DNA of 64,000 bases from contig JACKLU010000004.1 of the NCBI GenBank assembly GCA_024235735.1, positions 124,001-188,000 on the forward strand, written 5' to 3'. The notes under the pieces were generated by a model. The model did no database searches. It had not been told where the DNA came from and worked only from the letters and a program-made list of their open reading frames with translations. Made by a program: the position numbers and the translations under genes. This document shows, piece after piece, positions 53,113 to 62,709 of the stretch. Position 1 is the stretch's first letter. Each line of letters begins with the position of its first letter. This stretch comes from Burkholderiales bacterium (GTDB lineage Bacteria > Pseudomonadota > Gammaproteobacteria > Burkholderiales > Nitrosomonadaceae).

Positions 53113-54996
53113 GTGTTTGATTTTGTCAATCGTAAAAAGCGAATCGTTCAGATTGTTCTGTTTTTGGCTGTTTTGCCATTTATGTTCTGGGGAGTACAGT
53201 CTTACCGCAGTGATGGCAGCGAGGGTTATGTTGCCATTGTTGATGGCGATGAGATTAAGCGTCGAGAGTTTGAGCAAGCGCTGCGTGATCATCAATCAAG
53301 GATTCGTGCCATGTTTGGTGGTAATTTTGACAGTGCGATGCTTGACAGTTATGAAATTAAGGACTCCGTGCTTGAACGATTGATTCAGCAGCGCTTGCTG
53401 TTTAGAGAGGCAGTCAGTAACGGCTTTACCGTTCTTGATTCGCATTTGATCAATGAAATAAAACAGATATCAGACTTTCAGGTCGATAACAATTTTTCCA
53501 AAAAACAGTATGAAACACTTTTGCGGAATAATGGACTGAATCCGTTAGATTTTGAAGCAGGCAAACGCCAGGAGTTGTTATTGGAGCAACTACTCGATGG
53601 CTACAGTGAAAACAATTTTGTTTCAAGTAGTGCGGTGGGCAAATTTCTGTATTTAAGCGAAGTGCAGCGGGAAATCAGTCAAAAGAAAATCCAGTCAGAA
53701 GATTTTCTGGCTGAAATAGAGCCGACTGAGGATCAGATCGTGGCCTACTATAATGATCATCAAGCAGATTTTTATCTACCAGAGCGCGTTCGTGTTGAAT
53801 ATATTGTTCTGTCTTTTGATGCGCTTGCTGACAATGAAGTCCTCAGTGAGGAAGCTGTGCTGAATTATTATCAAACGCATCAGCAGGAATTCGGCCAGGC
53901 TGAAGAACGCAAGGCAAGTCATATTCTGATTTCTGTTTCAGCTGCGGCTGCAGAAGAAGAAAAAAAGCAGGCGCTTGAAAAAGCGGAAGATATGCTGGAG
54001 CAGGTGCGGCAGGAGCCGGAACGTTTTGCTGCGCTGGCGGAAGAATATTCGGATGATCCGGGTTCGGCAAGCCAGGGCGGGGATATGGGTTTCTTTGGCC
54101 GTGGTGGTATTAGGGATAAAGCTTTCGAAGAAGCCATTTTTGATATGCAGCCGGGAGAAATTCGCGGTCCTGTTGAAACTGACTTCGGCTATCACATCAT
54201 TCAGTTAACTGAAATTAAAGAAGCCACGACTGCGGATCTCGACAAGGTTCGGAATCAAATTGAGAAAAATTTGAAAATGGAAATGGTCGGCAGTATTTTT
54301 GGTGAAGCTGTCGAAGATTTCGGTAATACCGTGTACGAACAAAATGATAGCTTGCAACCAGCGGCAGATAAATTTGAATTGACAGTGCAGCAAAGCGAAT
54401 GGATAACGAGAAATTCGGCTGAACCTGCCATTCTTCAGAATCCGGAGCTATTGGCGGCGATTTTTTCTGACGATGCAATTTTGAAGAAGCATAACACTAA
54501 TAGCATTGAAGTGGCGCCGAATACGTTTATTTCTGCGCGGATTCTTGAGCATCGACCAGAGACATCGCAATCATTGTCGATTGTCAGCGGTGAAATTGTC
54601 GAGCGACTTAAGAAACAACTGGCGGTGGAAAAGGCGCTTAAGCGTGGTGAGGAGATACTTGCCGAGCTAGTATCAGGCGAGGCTGATACGATTGAGTGGG
54701 GTGAATCTAAACGGGTATCTTACATGCAATCACAAGATCTCAATCCGGGGACAATACGCGAGATTTTCAAGACCGATGTCAGTACCCTGCCTGCGTATGT
54801 CGGTATTGCAGATCCCCAGGGCGGGTATAGTTTGATTCGAATCAGCAAGATCGTTGAGCCTGAAGCTGTTGCTGAAGATAATCGCACGAATTTCAACAGA
54901 CAACTGCAGCAAATGATGGCGCAGGAAGAAACCGCAGCGTACTTGAACGGTCTGCGGCAGCGTTATGAAGTGGTCGTTAAACGGGATAGTTATTAA
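53113..54996 (+). CDS. ppiD: Periplasmic folding chaperone PpiD (SurA N-terminal and parvulin domains)
   Basis: PpiD is an inner-membrane protein that meets newly exported chains at the SecYEG exit. The 627 residues show a short cytoplasmic start, a membrane helix (about 11-28), a SurA-type N-terminal chaperone region, and one parvulin domain (about 265-370) with ASHILISV, FAALAEEYSDDPGS, GGDMGFFGRG and ETDFGYHIIQ. The start is GTG 53113. Glu/Gln-rich helical regions follow. A long inverted repeat with a T run lies just after the stop. Confidence 0.94.
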   Translation: MFDFVNRKKRIVQIVLFLAVLPFMFWGVQSYRSDGSEGYVAIVDGDEIKRREFEQALRDHQSRIRAMFGGNFDSAMLDSYEIKDSVLERLIQQRLLFREAVSNGFTVLDSHLINEIKQISDFQVDNNFSKKQYETLLRNNGLNPLDFEAGKRQELLLEQLLDGYSENNFVSSSAVGKFLYLSEVQREISQKKIQSEDFLAEIEPTEDQIVAYYNDHQADFYLPERVRVEYIVLSFDALADNEVLSEEAVLNYYQTHQQEFGQAEERKASHILISVSAAAAEEEKKQALEKAEDMLEQVRQEPERFAALAEEYSDDPGSASQGGDMGFFGRGGIRDKAFEEAIFDMQPGEIRGPVETDFGYHIIQLTEIKEATTADLDKVRNQIEKNLKMEMVGSIFGEAVEDFGNTVYEQNDSLQPAADKFELTVQQSEWITRNSAEPAILQNPELLAAIFSDDAILKKHNTNSIEVAPNTFISARILEHRPETSQSLSIVSGEIVERLKKQLAVEKALKRGEEILAELVSGEADTIEWGESKRVSYMQSQDLNPGTIREIFKTDVSTLPAYVGIADPQGGYSLIRISKIVEPEAVAEDNRTNFNRQLQQMMAQEETAAYLNGLRQRYEVVVKRDSY

Positions 54997-55005
54997 TGAG
55001 TATGT

Positions 55006-55061
55006 TATCAGGTATCCTGCGATTTATTTTTAGTCCCGTTGTTTGATACCTGATAGTTTTT
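55006..55061 (+). terminator. Candidate intrinsic terminator after ppiD
   Basis: TATCAGGTATC and GATACCTGATA are perfect 11-base arms, followed by GTTTTT. The 28-base loop is long for a terminator, so efficiency is uncertain. Confidence 0.6.
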
Positions 55062-55075
55062 GTATACGATTCGTG

Positions 55076-55861
55076 TTAGTCGGGCAGACTGAACGCTACC
55101 GTATTAAAACCGGCGTCAACATAGGTGATTTCACCCGTAATTCCACTGGCCAGATCACTGCATAAAAAGGCGGCCGCGTTGCCGACTTCATCGATAGTGA
55201 CATTACGTCGGAGTGGTGAAACGTGTTCAGTGTATCCCAGCAGTTTTCCAAAATTTCCAATGCCTGCCGCGGCAAGCGTTTTGATCGGTCCGGCCGATAT
55301 GGCATTGACGCGTATCCCTTTCGGGCCAAGGCTGGAGGCCATGAAACGTACATTGGCTTCCAAGCTCGCTTTTGCCAGACCCATGACATTGTAATTCGGC
55401 ATCACGCGCACAGCGCCAAGATAGCTGAGTGTCAATAATGCGGCATTTCTATTTTCCATGAGCGGTAATCCTGCTTTTGCGAGTGCGGCAAAACTGTATG
55501 CGCTGATATCATGGGCGATGCGGAAAGCATCCCGGTTGACACTTTCCAAATAGTCGCCTGTCAATGCTTCGCGTGGCGCGAAAGCGATGGAATGAATGAT
55601 GCAATCCAGACCGTCCCAATGCTTTTGTAAAGTTTCAAAGCACTGCGTAATTTCGTTGTCGCTGGCGACATTACAGGGAAATAATAATTCACTCTCAAAT
55701 TCAGTGGCCAGCTTCTCAATTCTGCCGCGTAGCTCTGCATCCTGATAAGTAAATGCAAGCGATGCGCCTTCACGTTTCATTGCTTTGGCAATGCCGTAAG
55801 CAATGGAGCGATTACTGAGTAGTCCGGTAATGAGGACGCGTTTGTTATCAAGAAATCCCAT
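55076..55861 (-). CDS. fabI: Enoyl-[acyl-carrier-protein] reductase (NADH) FabI
   Basis: FabI reduces enoyl-ACP in the last step of each round of fatty acid elongation. The 261 residues begin MGFLDNKRVLITGLLSNRSI (nucleotide motif), with SIAFAPREAL (about 92) and the catalytic Tyr-x6-Lys as YNVMGLAKASLEANVRF (Tyr about 157, Lys about 164). Other FabI marks are SAGPIKTLAAAGI (about 192). It converges on ppiD across the candidate terminator. Confidence 0.96.
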   Translation of the reverse strand: MGFLDNKRVLITGLLSNRSIAYGIAKAMKREGASLAFTYQDAELRGRIEKLATEFESELLFPCNVASDNEITQCFETLQKHWDGLDCIIHSIAFAPREALTGDYLESVNRDAFRIAHDISAYSFAALAKAGLPLMENRNAALLTLSYLGAVRVMPNYNVMGLAKASLEANVRFMASSLGPKGIRVNAISAGPIKTLAAAGIGNFGKLLGYTEHVSPLRRNVTIDEVGNAAAFLCSDLASGITGEITYVDAGFNTVAFSLPD

Positions 55862-56109
55862 AAAATGTCCTTGTAAAATTTTTTGTAATCATGAATTATA
55901 GCCGAAGCGAATAGACAGTTGAACGCGGTTGGTTTAAAACAGTTTGTCGGTGAATAGCTTATTCTGATCTCGCCGGTAATTCGGATTGCGACCAATGTCT
56001 TTTTTTGAGCCGTGTGTGGCGAAATATCCTGTATGTAAATGTATGTAAACGATCACAAGTTTCGCAGAAAGGGCAGGGAAATAATAACTTGTTAAATCTT
56101 GTTGCAAGA

Positions 56110-58323
56110 ATGATAAAAAGAATCGGTGCTGTCTTGTTGATCTACGCTGTGATCCCTATTCTCACGGGATGCGGAGATCCAACTGTCTGGAATAATCCTC
56201 ACCCCGCATCGGAATCAGGTCAAAACATTCTCTACAGCGTTTTTACAGAGCGTCCCAAGCATCTGGATCCGGTGCAGTCGTATAGCAGCAACGAAATACA
56301 ATTTACCGCGCAGATATATCAGCCGCCATTGCAATACCACTACTTGAAACGGCCTTTTACTTTAATTCCAGGCACAGCTGTTGACCTGCCGAAAGTTACT
56401 TATTATGACTTGAACGATCAACCGGTGTCTGATGGTGCTGCAACTGATGGCATTGCCTATACACAATATGAAGTCTCAATTAAACCGGGTATCTTTTATC
56501 AGCCTCATCCGGCCTTTGCAAAGAGTGCGCAAGGAGACTGGCTGTATCATCAATTAAATGACCAAGATCTCGCCGTGGTTTATAAATTGTCGGATTTTGC
56601 CATAATGGATACGCGCGAACTGACCGCGTATGACTACGTTTATCAAATCAAGCGTCTCGCACATCCCAAGTTGCATTCCCCGATTTACGGATTGATGGCG
56701 GATTACATTGTCGGTCTGCGCGATTATGCAGCAGAACTCAGAAATGCGCAGCGTTCACCCGAAGGGCAAGCATTTCTGGATTTGCGTGAATATTTTTTGA
56801 GTGGGGTCGGGGTCATTGATGACTATACTTATTACATAAGAATTCGTGGTAAATACCCGCAGTTTATCTATTGGTTGGCAATGCCATTTTTCTCGCCCAT
56901 ACCATGGGAAGCTGATTTGTTTTATTCTCAAAAAGGGCTGATTGAAAAGAATATTACGTTGGACTGGTATCCTGTGGGCACCGGTCCTTATATGCTGACA
57001 GAGAATAATCCGAATTTGCGCATGGTGCTGGAAAGAAATCCGAATTTTTATGGTGAATTCTATCCGGAAGAAGGTATGCCGGGCGATCTGGAAAGTGGAT
57101 TGTTAAATGATGCCGGAAAAGCTATACCTTTCATAGACAAAATAGTCTTTGCACGTGAAAGAGAGGGCATTCCACGTTGGAATAAATTTTTGCAAGGCTA
57201 CTATGATGCGTCTGGTATTGGTTCGGATAGTTTTGATCAGGCCGTGCAGTTGGTCGGACAAGGTGAAGCAACTGTAACAGACGAAATGGCAGAGCAAGGT
57301 ATTAGACTCGAAACCACCGTGGCAGTGTCAACATTTTATATCGGATTCAACATGCTTGATCCTGTTGTGGGTGGAACCGGGGAGAAGGGTCGGGAATCTG
57401 CGCGCAAGCTCAGGCAGGCTATATCTGTCGCTGTGGATTATGAGGAATATATTTCCATTTTTGCTAATGGAAGAGGGTTGTCTGCACATGGTCCGATTGC
57501 GCCTGGAGTTCCCGGGTATCGATCGGGTAAAGCGGGTATGAATCCGGTGGTCTATGAGTGGGTGGATGGCGAAGCAAAGCGTAAATCTCTACAGGTTGCC
57601 CGAAAATTGATGGCTGAGGCAGGTTATCCCAATGGTATTGATCGTAAAACAGGATCTCCGTTGACATTATATTTTGATGTCGTCGCTCGCAGTACGGAGG
57701 ACAGGTCGATGTTGGACTGGATGCGCAAGCAGTTTCAAAAATTAAATATACAACTGGTGGTCAGGAGTACAGACTATAATCGCTTTCAGGATAAAATCCG
57801 CAAAGGTAATGCGCAGATATTTGAATGGGGTTGGCATGCCGACTACCCGGATCCGGAGAATTTTCTTTTTTTGCTGTATGGACCGCAACGAAAAGCGAAT
57901 AATAGCAGTGGGAGTTCTGCCAATAATGCGGCCAATTATGAAAATGCTGAATACGATCGTCTGTTTGAACAGATGAAAGACATGGACAACGGTATTCTAA
58001 GGCAGCAAATTATCGATCGAATGGTGAATATACTGCGTCATGATTCACCTTGGTTATGGGGATATCACCCGAAGGATTATGGGCTTTACCACACGTGGTT
58101 CAACAATGTAAAACCCAACAGAATATCGAATAATAATATGAAATATTACCGTATCGATTCATTGCTGAGAGAGCAAAAACGACGCGAATGGAATGCGCCT
58201 GTTTTGTGGCCAATTACGCTGTTGTTTCTCTCGCTGATGGGCGGCTTATGGCCTGCCGTACATGCTTTCCGCAGACATGAAAAGAGTGCTGCGATCAAGA
58301 GTGATGCGTCATCGCTGATTTGA
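56110..58323 (+). CDS. Lipoprotein solute-binding protein (family 5) with a C-terminal membrane helix
   Basis: A 737-residue extracytoplasmic solute-binding protein of the peptide/nickel (family 5) type. The signal ends in the lipobox LTGC with Cys at 21. The binding-protein fold runs to about residue 690: FTERPKHLDPVQSYSSNEIQ near the start, YPVGTGPYMLTENNPN in the middle, WGWHADYPDPENFLFLLYGP near the end. It is longer than usual (about 540) and ends with a predicted membrane helix (about 697-720) and a basic tail. The start is ATG 56110; an upstream extension lacks a signal. Substrate unknown. Confidence 0.85.
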   Translation: MIKRIGAVLLIYAVIPILTGCGDPTVWNNPHPASESGQNILYSVFTERPKHLDPVQSYSSNEIQFTAQIYQPPLQYHYLKRPFTLIPGTAVDLPKVTYYDLNDQPVSDGAATDGIAYTQYEVSIKPGIFYQPHPAFAKSAQGDWLYHQLNDQDLAVVYKLSDFAIMDTRELTAYDYVYQIKRLAHPKLHSPIYGLMADYIVGLRDYAAELRNAQRSPEGQAFLDLREYFLSGVGVIDDYTYYIRIRGKYPQFIYWLAMPFFSPIPWEADLFYSQKGLIEKNITLDWYPVGTGPYMLTENNPNLRMVLERNPNFYGEFYPEEGMPGDLESGLLNDAGKAIPFIDKIVFAREREGIPRWNKFLQGYYDASGIGSDSFDQAVQLVGQGEATVTDEMAEQGIRLETTVAVSTFYIGFNMLDPVVGGTGEKGRESARKLRQAISVAVDYEEYISIFANGRGLSAHGPIAPGVPGYRSGKAGMNPVVYEWVDGEAKRKSLQVARKLMAEAGYPNGIDRKTGSPLTLYFDVVARSTEDRSMLDWMRKQFQKLNIQLVVRSTDYNRFQDKIRKGNAQIFEWGWHADYPDPENFLFLLYGPQRKANNSSGSSANNAANYENAEYDRLFEQMKDMDNGILRQQIIDRMVNILRHDSPWLWGYHPKDYGLYHTWFNNVKPNRISNNNMKYYRIDSLLREQKRREWNAPVLWPITLLFLSLMGGLWPAVHAFRRHEKSAAIKSDASSLI

Positions 58324-58342
58324 GACAAAATGTAACGCAATC

Positions 58343-59320
58343 ATGCTGACATATATTGTTCGGCGCATTTTATATGCGATCCCAATTCTGATCGGTGTAA
58401 ATCTCATCACATTCATGTTGTTTTTTGTTGTGAATACGCCGGATGATATGGCGCGTATGCAACTCGGCGCAAAGTATGTCACGCCAGAAGCCATCGAAAA
58501 TTGGAAAATCGAACGTGGGTACGACAAGCCGCTGGTATTAAATGAAAATAAGGATGGATGGAAAAAATTTACTGAAACTATTTTTTTTGAGAAATCGATT
58601 GCAATGTTTGTTTTCGATTTTGGACAATCAGACGATGGACGCGATATAGGATTTGAAATCAGATCGCGCATGTTGCCAAGTCTGGCCATTGCCTTGCCAG
58701 TGTTTGTATTAGGATTGGCGGTTTACATTACATGTGCCTTGACCATGGTTTTTTTTCGGACCACATATATCGATTTCTGGGGATTGGTTCTGTGCGTGGC
58801 ATTAATGTCAATATCCGGTTTGTTTTATATTATTGCCGGTCAGTTTTTGATGGGCAAGTTATGGCATTTAGTGCCCATTTCAGGATTTGGAACCGGACTG
58901 GATGTAATCAAGTTTCTGGTTTTGCCTGTTATCATCGGTGTTGTCAGTAGTGCGGGCGCCAATACGCGCTGGTATAGAACGATATTTTTAGAAGAAATGG
59001 GCAAGGAGTATGTACGTACGGCCAGAGCAAAAGGATTGAGTGAGCATCTTGTACTTTTTCGGCATGTGCTCAAAAATGCGTTGATACCGATACTTACGGG
59101 AGCAGTTGTTGTTGTGCCGTTATTATTTCTTGGCAGTTTGATCGTGGAATCTTTTTTTGGTATTCCTGGTCTTGGTAGTTACACCATTGACGCAATAAAT
59201 TCGCAGGATTTTGCTGTTGTCAGAGCAATGGTGTTCCTGGGATCTGTGTTATATATCGTTGGACTGATACTAACTGATGTATCATATACCTTTGTTGATC
59301 CAAGAATACGTTTGCGCTGA
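58343..59320 (+). CDS. ABC transporter permease (DppB/OppB-like)
   Basis: A 325-residue polytopic protein with about six membrane helices. The N-terminal region (MLTYIVRRILYAIPILIGVN) and the EAA loop (EYVRTARAKGLSEHLVLFRHVLKNAL, shown in part at about 215) are those of the first permease of peptide ABC transporters. It begins 19 bases after the binding-protein gene, so the two are one operon. The usual second permease and two ATPase genes do not follow; tRNA genes come next. Confidence 0.88.
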   Translation: MLTYIVRRILYAIPILIGVNLITFMLFFVVNTPDDMARMQLGAKYVTPEAIENWKIERGYDKPLVLNENKDGWKKFTETIFFEKSIAMFVFDFGQSDDGRDIGFEIRSRMLPSLAIALPVFVLGLAVYITCALTMVFFRTTYIDFWGLVLCVALMSISGLFYIIAGQFLMGKLWHLVPISGFGTGLDVIKFLVLPVIIGVVSSAGANTRWYRTIFLEEMGKEYVRTARAKGLSEHLVLFRHVLKNALIPILTGAVVVVPLLFLGSLIVESFFGIPGLGSYTIDAINSQDFAVVRAMVFLGSVLYIVGLILTDVSYTFVDPRIRLR

Positions 59321-59401
59321 AATTCTGGAATGATTTGCAGTTGCAGTGTTCGTCATTAATTATTATTGGCATGCAGGTGATAGTAATTCATAAATAAGTA
59401 A

Positions 59402-59430
59402 TTGACTTATTGTTGCGATATATTCATAAT
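59402..59430 (+). promoter_or_regulatory. Sigma-70 promoter of the tRNA-tuf operon
   Basis: TTGACT (59402-59407) and CATAAT (59425-59430) with a 17-base spacer. The next bases, CACCGG, form a GC-rich discriminator of the kind seen at stringently controlled stable-RNA promoters. Confidence 0.75.
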
Positions 59431-59444
59431 CACCGGTTTCGTTT

Positions 59445-59530
<86 letters not shown>

Positions 59531-59627
59531 TATTGAGATCGGTAGCAGAGAGAGAGTTTTTGAACAGATTGGAAGGTCGTTTCGCGTAAATGATTATGTG
59601 ATGGGGCTGACTTCTTTTTGAATATGT

Positions 59628-59701
59628 GCGGGTGTAGCTCAATGGTAGAGCAGAAGCCTTCCAAGCTTACGATGAGGGTTCGATTCCCTTCACCCGCTCC
59701 A
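59628..59701 (+). tRNA. tRNA-Gly (anticodon TCC)
   Basis: Acceptor arms GCGGGTG and CACCCGC, discriminator T, encoded CCA; anticodon loop CTTCCAA; T-arm GGGTTCGATTCCC. 74 bases. Confidence 0.97.
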
Positions 59702-59745
59702 ATCGGAGTTGTGGGTAAAAAGTTATAAGTTTCTGAGGTATGAAT

Positions 59746-59820
<75 letters not shown>

Positions 59821-59884
59821 AGAACGAAAAGTGAATAAGTAACTGTCAAGAAGTATAGAAAAGTGTTTTAACAGGGAGCAGGTC

Positions 59885-61075
59885 ATGGCAAAGAGCAAAT
59901 TTGAGCGATCAAAACCGCATGTAAACGTAGGTACGATTGGGCATGTGGATCATGGGAAGACTACATTGACGGCGGCGATCACGACGATATTGACACAAAA
60001 ATTTGGTGGTGAAGCTAAGAGTTATGCGCAGATTGATTCGGCGCCAGAGGAGCGCGCGCGGGGCATTACCATCAATACGGCGCACGTGGAATATGAAACC
60101 GATAAACGTCATTATGCTCATGTCGATTGTCCTGGTCACGCTGATTACGTAAAAAACATGATTACCGGTGCTGCGCAGATGGATGGCGCAATTCTGGTAG
60201 TTTCGGCTGCGGATGGTCCCATGCCGCAAACGCGTGAACATATATTGCTGGCCCGTCAGGTTGGTGTGCCTTATATCATAGTATATATGAACAAGGCGGA
60301 TATGGTGGACGACGCCGAATTGCTGGAGCTGGTCGAGATGGAGATACGTGAATTGCTGTCCAAGTACGATTTCCCGGGTGACGATACGCCGATTATTGTG
60401 GGCTCTGCATTGAAGGCGCTGGAGGGTGATCAAAGTGAAATAGGCGCGCCCTCGATTTTCAAACTGGCTGAGGCGCTGGATAGTTATATACCAGAACCGG
60501 AAAGGGCTATTGATGGAGCGTTTATTATGCCGGTTGAGGATGTGTTCTCGATATCGGGGCGTGGTACGGTCGTCACGGGGCGTGTTGAGAGAGGCATTGT
60601 TAAAGTAGGCGATGAAATAGAGATAGTTGGGCTCAAGCCGACGATCAAGACGGTTTGTACGGGCGTAGAGATGTTCCGGAAGCTTCTGGATCAGGGGCAG
60701 GCCGGTGATAACGTTGGTGTATTGCTGCGCGGTACAAAGCGTGAAGAGGTTGAGCGCGGTCAGGTATTAGCAAAGCCGGGCAGCATAGCGCCGCATACCA
60801 AATTCACCGCTGAAATTTATGTGTTAAGTAAAGATGAAGGCGGGCGTCATACGCCATTTTTCCCGGGATACCGTCCACAATTCTATTTTAGGACAACTGA
60901 TGTAACTGGAGCCATTGAGCTTCCTGCCGGAGTTGAGATGGTGATGCCGGGAGATAATGTTTCGGTGACTGTGAATTTGATAGCGCCGATTGCAATGGAA
61001 GACGGTCTGCGATTTGCGATACGTGAAGGTGGTAGAACCGTTGGAGCGGGTGTCGTTGCTAAAGTAATTGAATAG
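59885..61075 (+). CDS. tuf: Elongation factor Tu
   Basis: EF-Tu brings aminoacyl-tRNA to the ribosome. The 396 residues carry GHVDHGKTT (about 19-27), the effector-loop segment RARGITINTAH, DCPGHADYVKNM (about 81) and NKADMVDD (about 136), then domains 2 and 3 ending in EGGRTVGAGVVAKVIE. Start ATG after GGGAGCAGG. Betaproteobacteria usually have a second copy in the str operon, outside this window. Confidence 0.98.
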   Translation: MAKSKFERSKPHVNVGTIGHVDHGKTTLTAAITTILTQKFGGEAKSYAQIDSAPEERARGITINTAHVEYETDKRHYAHVDCPGHADYVKNMITGAAQMDGAILVVSAADGPMPQTREHILLARQVGVPYIIVYMNKADMVDDAELLELVEMEIRELLSKYDFPGDDTPIIVGSALKALEGDQSEIGAPSIFKLAEALDSYIPEPERAIDGAFIMPVEDVFSISGRGTVVTGRVERGIVKVGDEIEIVGLKPTIKTVCTGVEMFRKLLDQGQAGDNVGVLLRGTKREEVERGQVLAKPGSIAPHTKFTAEIYVLSKDEGGRHTPFFPGYRPQFYFRTTDVTGAIELPAGVEMVMPGDNVSVTVNLIAPIAMEDGLRFAIREGGRTVGAGVVAKVIE

Positions 61076-61181
61076 TTAAAAGACAAACAGTTTTCCAAGT
61101 GATTCGTTGTTGGGAAAAGCTTAAAATCAGATTCAAAATTTCGTGTTCATCACAAGTCATATACTTTTTTTCGTGTTAAAA

Positions 61182-61257
61182 AGGCCAGTAGCTCAATTGG
61201 CAGAGCGTCGGTCTCCAAAACCGAAGGTTGGGGGTTCGATGCCCTCCTGGCCTGCCA
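61182..61257 (+). tRNA. tRNA-Trp (anticodon CCA)
   Basis: Acceptor arms AGGCCAG and CTGGCCT, anticodon loop CTCCAAA, T-loop TTCGATG, encoded CCA. 76 bases. Placed between tuf and secE, the usual position. Confidence 0.97.
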
Positions 61258-61327
61258 TCTTTGACCGAGATATAGTTTGTGATATCTCTGTTGAATCAAA
61301 ACCAAAAAGCGTTAAGGATTTCAAAGC

Positions 61328-61672
61328 GTGAATAAACTAAAGCTTGGGCTTGTATACATATTCATTTTGACCGGTGTAGTTGGCTTCACGTATTTGAGTG
61401 ACAGTCCAATGGTAGTGCGCGTATTATCTGTGCTGCTGGGTCTTTCATTGGCCGCGTTTGTGGCGCGATACACCACGCAAGGGCAAGATTTTTATGCGTT
61501 TTGCAGGGAATCCTCTCAGGAAACAAGAAAGGTGGTGTGGCCAACACGTAAAGAAACGTTGCAGACTTCCGGGCTTGTGTTTGCTTTTGTTGTTGTTATG
61601 GCTTTGTTTTTGTGGCTTATTGATGCTGCGTTGATGTCTATCGTGAAGCTGACGATAGGTCAAGGCGGTTGA
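61328..61672 (+). CDS. secE: Preprotein translocase subunit SecE
   Basis: SecE is a core subunit of the SecYEG channel. The 114 residues predict three membrane helices (about 7-23, 29-45 and 80-102), as in other proteobacterial SecE, and hold the conserved segment ESSQETRKVVWPTRKETLQT (about 60-79). Start GTG at 61328. nusG follows after 18 bases. Confidence 0.96.
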   Translation: MNKLKLGLVYIFILTGVVGFTYLSDSPMVVRVLSVLLGLSLAAFVARYTTQGQDFYAFCRESSQETRKVVWPTRKETLQTSGLVFAFVVVMALFLWLIDAALMSIVKLTIGQGG

Positions 61673-61690
61673 TTCGGCATTTTGAAAAAA

Positions 61691-62224
61691 ATGACTAAAA
61701 AATGGTATGTGGTTCATGCATATTCTGGTTTTGAGAAAAGTGTACAGCGCGCACTGAATGACCGCATAAACAGAGCAGGGATGCAAGACAAGTTTGGGCA
61801 AATACTTGTTCCTGTTGAAGAAGTTGTTGAAATGAAAGGCGGTCAAAAAAATATCAGCGAGCGAAAATTCTTTCCAGGCTATGTGCTGGTTGAGATGGAG
61901 ATGTCTGACGAGACTTGGCATCTAGTAAAGAATACAGATAAGGTGACGGGGTTTGTTGGTGGGACGGTGATGAAGCCCACACCGATCAGTCAAAAAGAAG
62001 TTGAGGCAATCTTGCATCAAATTCAAGAAGGTATCGAAAAACCGAAACCAAAAATTCTTTTTGAGATAGGTGAGGCGGTCCGCGTAAAGGATGGTCCTTT
62101 TACAGATTTTCACGGTAGTGTGGAAGATGTTAACTATGAAAAGAACAAGCTTCGAGTTTCGGTTTCTATTTTTGGAAGACCAACACCCGTTGAGCTGGAT
62201 TTTAATCAAGTAGAAAAGTCGTAA
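61691..62224 (+). CDS. nusG: Transcription termination/antitermination factor NusG
   Basis: NusG links RNA polymerase to ribosomes and to Rho. The 177 residues begin MTKKWYVVHAYSGFEKSVQR, contain FFPGYVLVEMEMSDETWHLV (about 60-79), and end with the KOW domain (VRVKDGPFTDFHGSVEDVNY). The start ATG 61691 is favoured over a TTG three codons earlier. Confidence 0.97.
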   Translation: MTKKWYVVHAYSGFEKSVQRALNDRINRAGMQDKFGQILVPVEEVVEMKGGQKNISERKFFPGYVLVEMEMSDETWHLVKNTDKVTGFVGGTVMKPTPISQKEVEAILHQIQEGIEKPKPKILFEIGEAVRVKDGPFTDFHGSVEDVNYEKNKLRVSVSIFGRPTPVELDFNQVEKS

Positions 62225-62274
62225 ATATTCTGGGGAGAGCTACGGCTCGCTAACACCCAAAAGGAGACAGTCAA

Positions 62275-62706
62275 GTGGCAAAAAAAATCATCGGTTATAT
62301 CAAGCTGCAGGTGCCGGCGGGGAAAGCGAATCCCAGCCCGCCAATCGGGCCAGCGCTAGGTCAGCGTCAACTAAATATCATGGAGTTTTGCAAGGCTTTT
62401 AACGCTGCAACTCAAAAAATTGAACCGGGATTGCCTGTTCCTGTAGTCATTACAGCGTATGCAGATAAAAGCTTTACGTTTGTGATGAAAACGACACCAG
62501 CATCTGTGCTCATTAAAAAAGCTGCAGGTGTGGGTAAGGGAAGTGCAAAACCACATGTCGATAAGGTTGGCAAGTTGAGTCGAAGTCAGGCGGAGGAAAT
62601 AGCAAAGACAAAAATGCCTGATCTGACAGCAGCTGACATGGATGCTGCGGTGCGTACCATAGCAGGCAGTGCAAGAAGCATGGGCATAGAAGTTGAGGGC
62701 TTATAA
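62275..62706 (+). CDS. rplK: 50S ribosomal protein L11
   Basis: L11 forms the GTPase-associated stalk base with L10 and 23S rRNA and is needed for RelA activation. The 143 residues show GYIKLQVPAGKANPSPPIGP at the N-terminus and the C-terminal RNA-binding domain ending AGSARSMGIEVEGL. The start is GTG 62275 after AAAGGAG. Confidence 0.98.
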   Translation: MAKKIIGYIKLQVPAGKANPSPPIGPALGQRQLNIMEFCKAFNAATQKIEPGLPVPVVITAYADKSFTFVMKTTPASVLIKKAAGVGKGSAKPHVDKVGKLSRSQAEEIAKTKMPDLTAADMDAAVRTIAGSARSMGIEVEGL

Positions 62707-62709
62707 GAA

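Noticed and set aside
59909..60433. 174-codon ORF antisense to tuf
   Set aside because: It arises from codon bias in EF-Tu; the tuf reading is certain.
61090..61120. Terminator between tuf and tRNA-Trp
   Set aside because: TTTTCC and GGAAAA can pair but there is no T run after the stem, and continued transcription into secE is expected.
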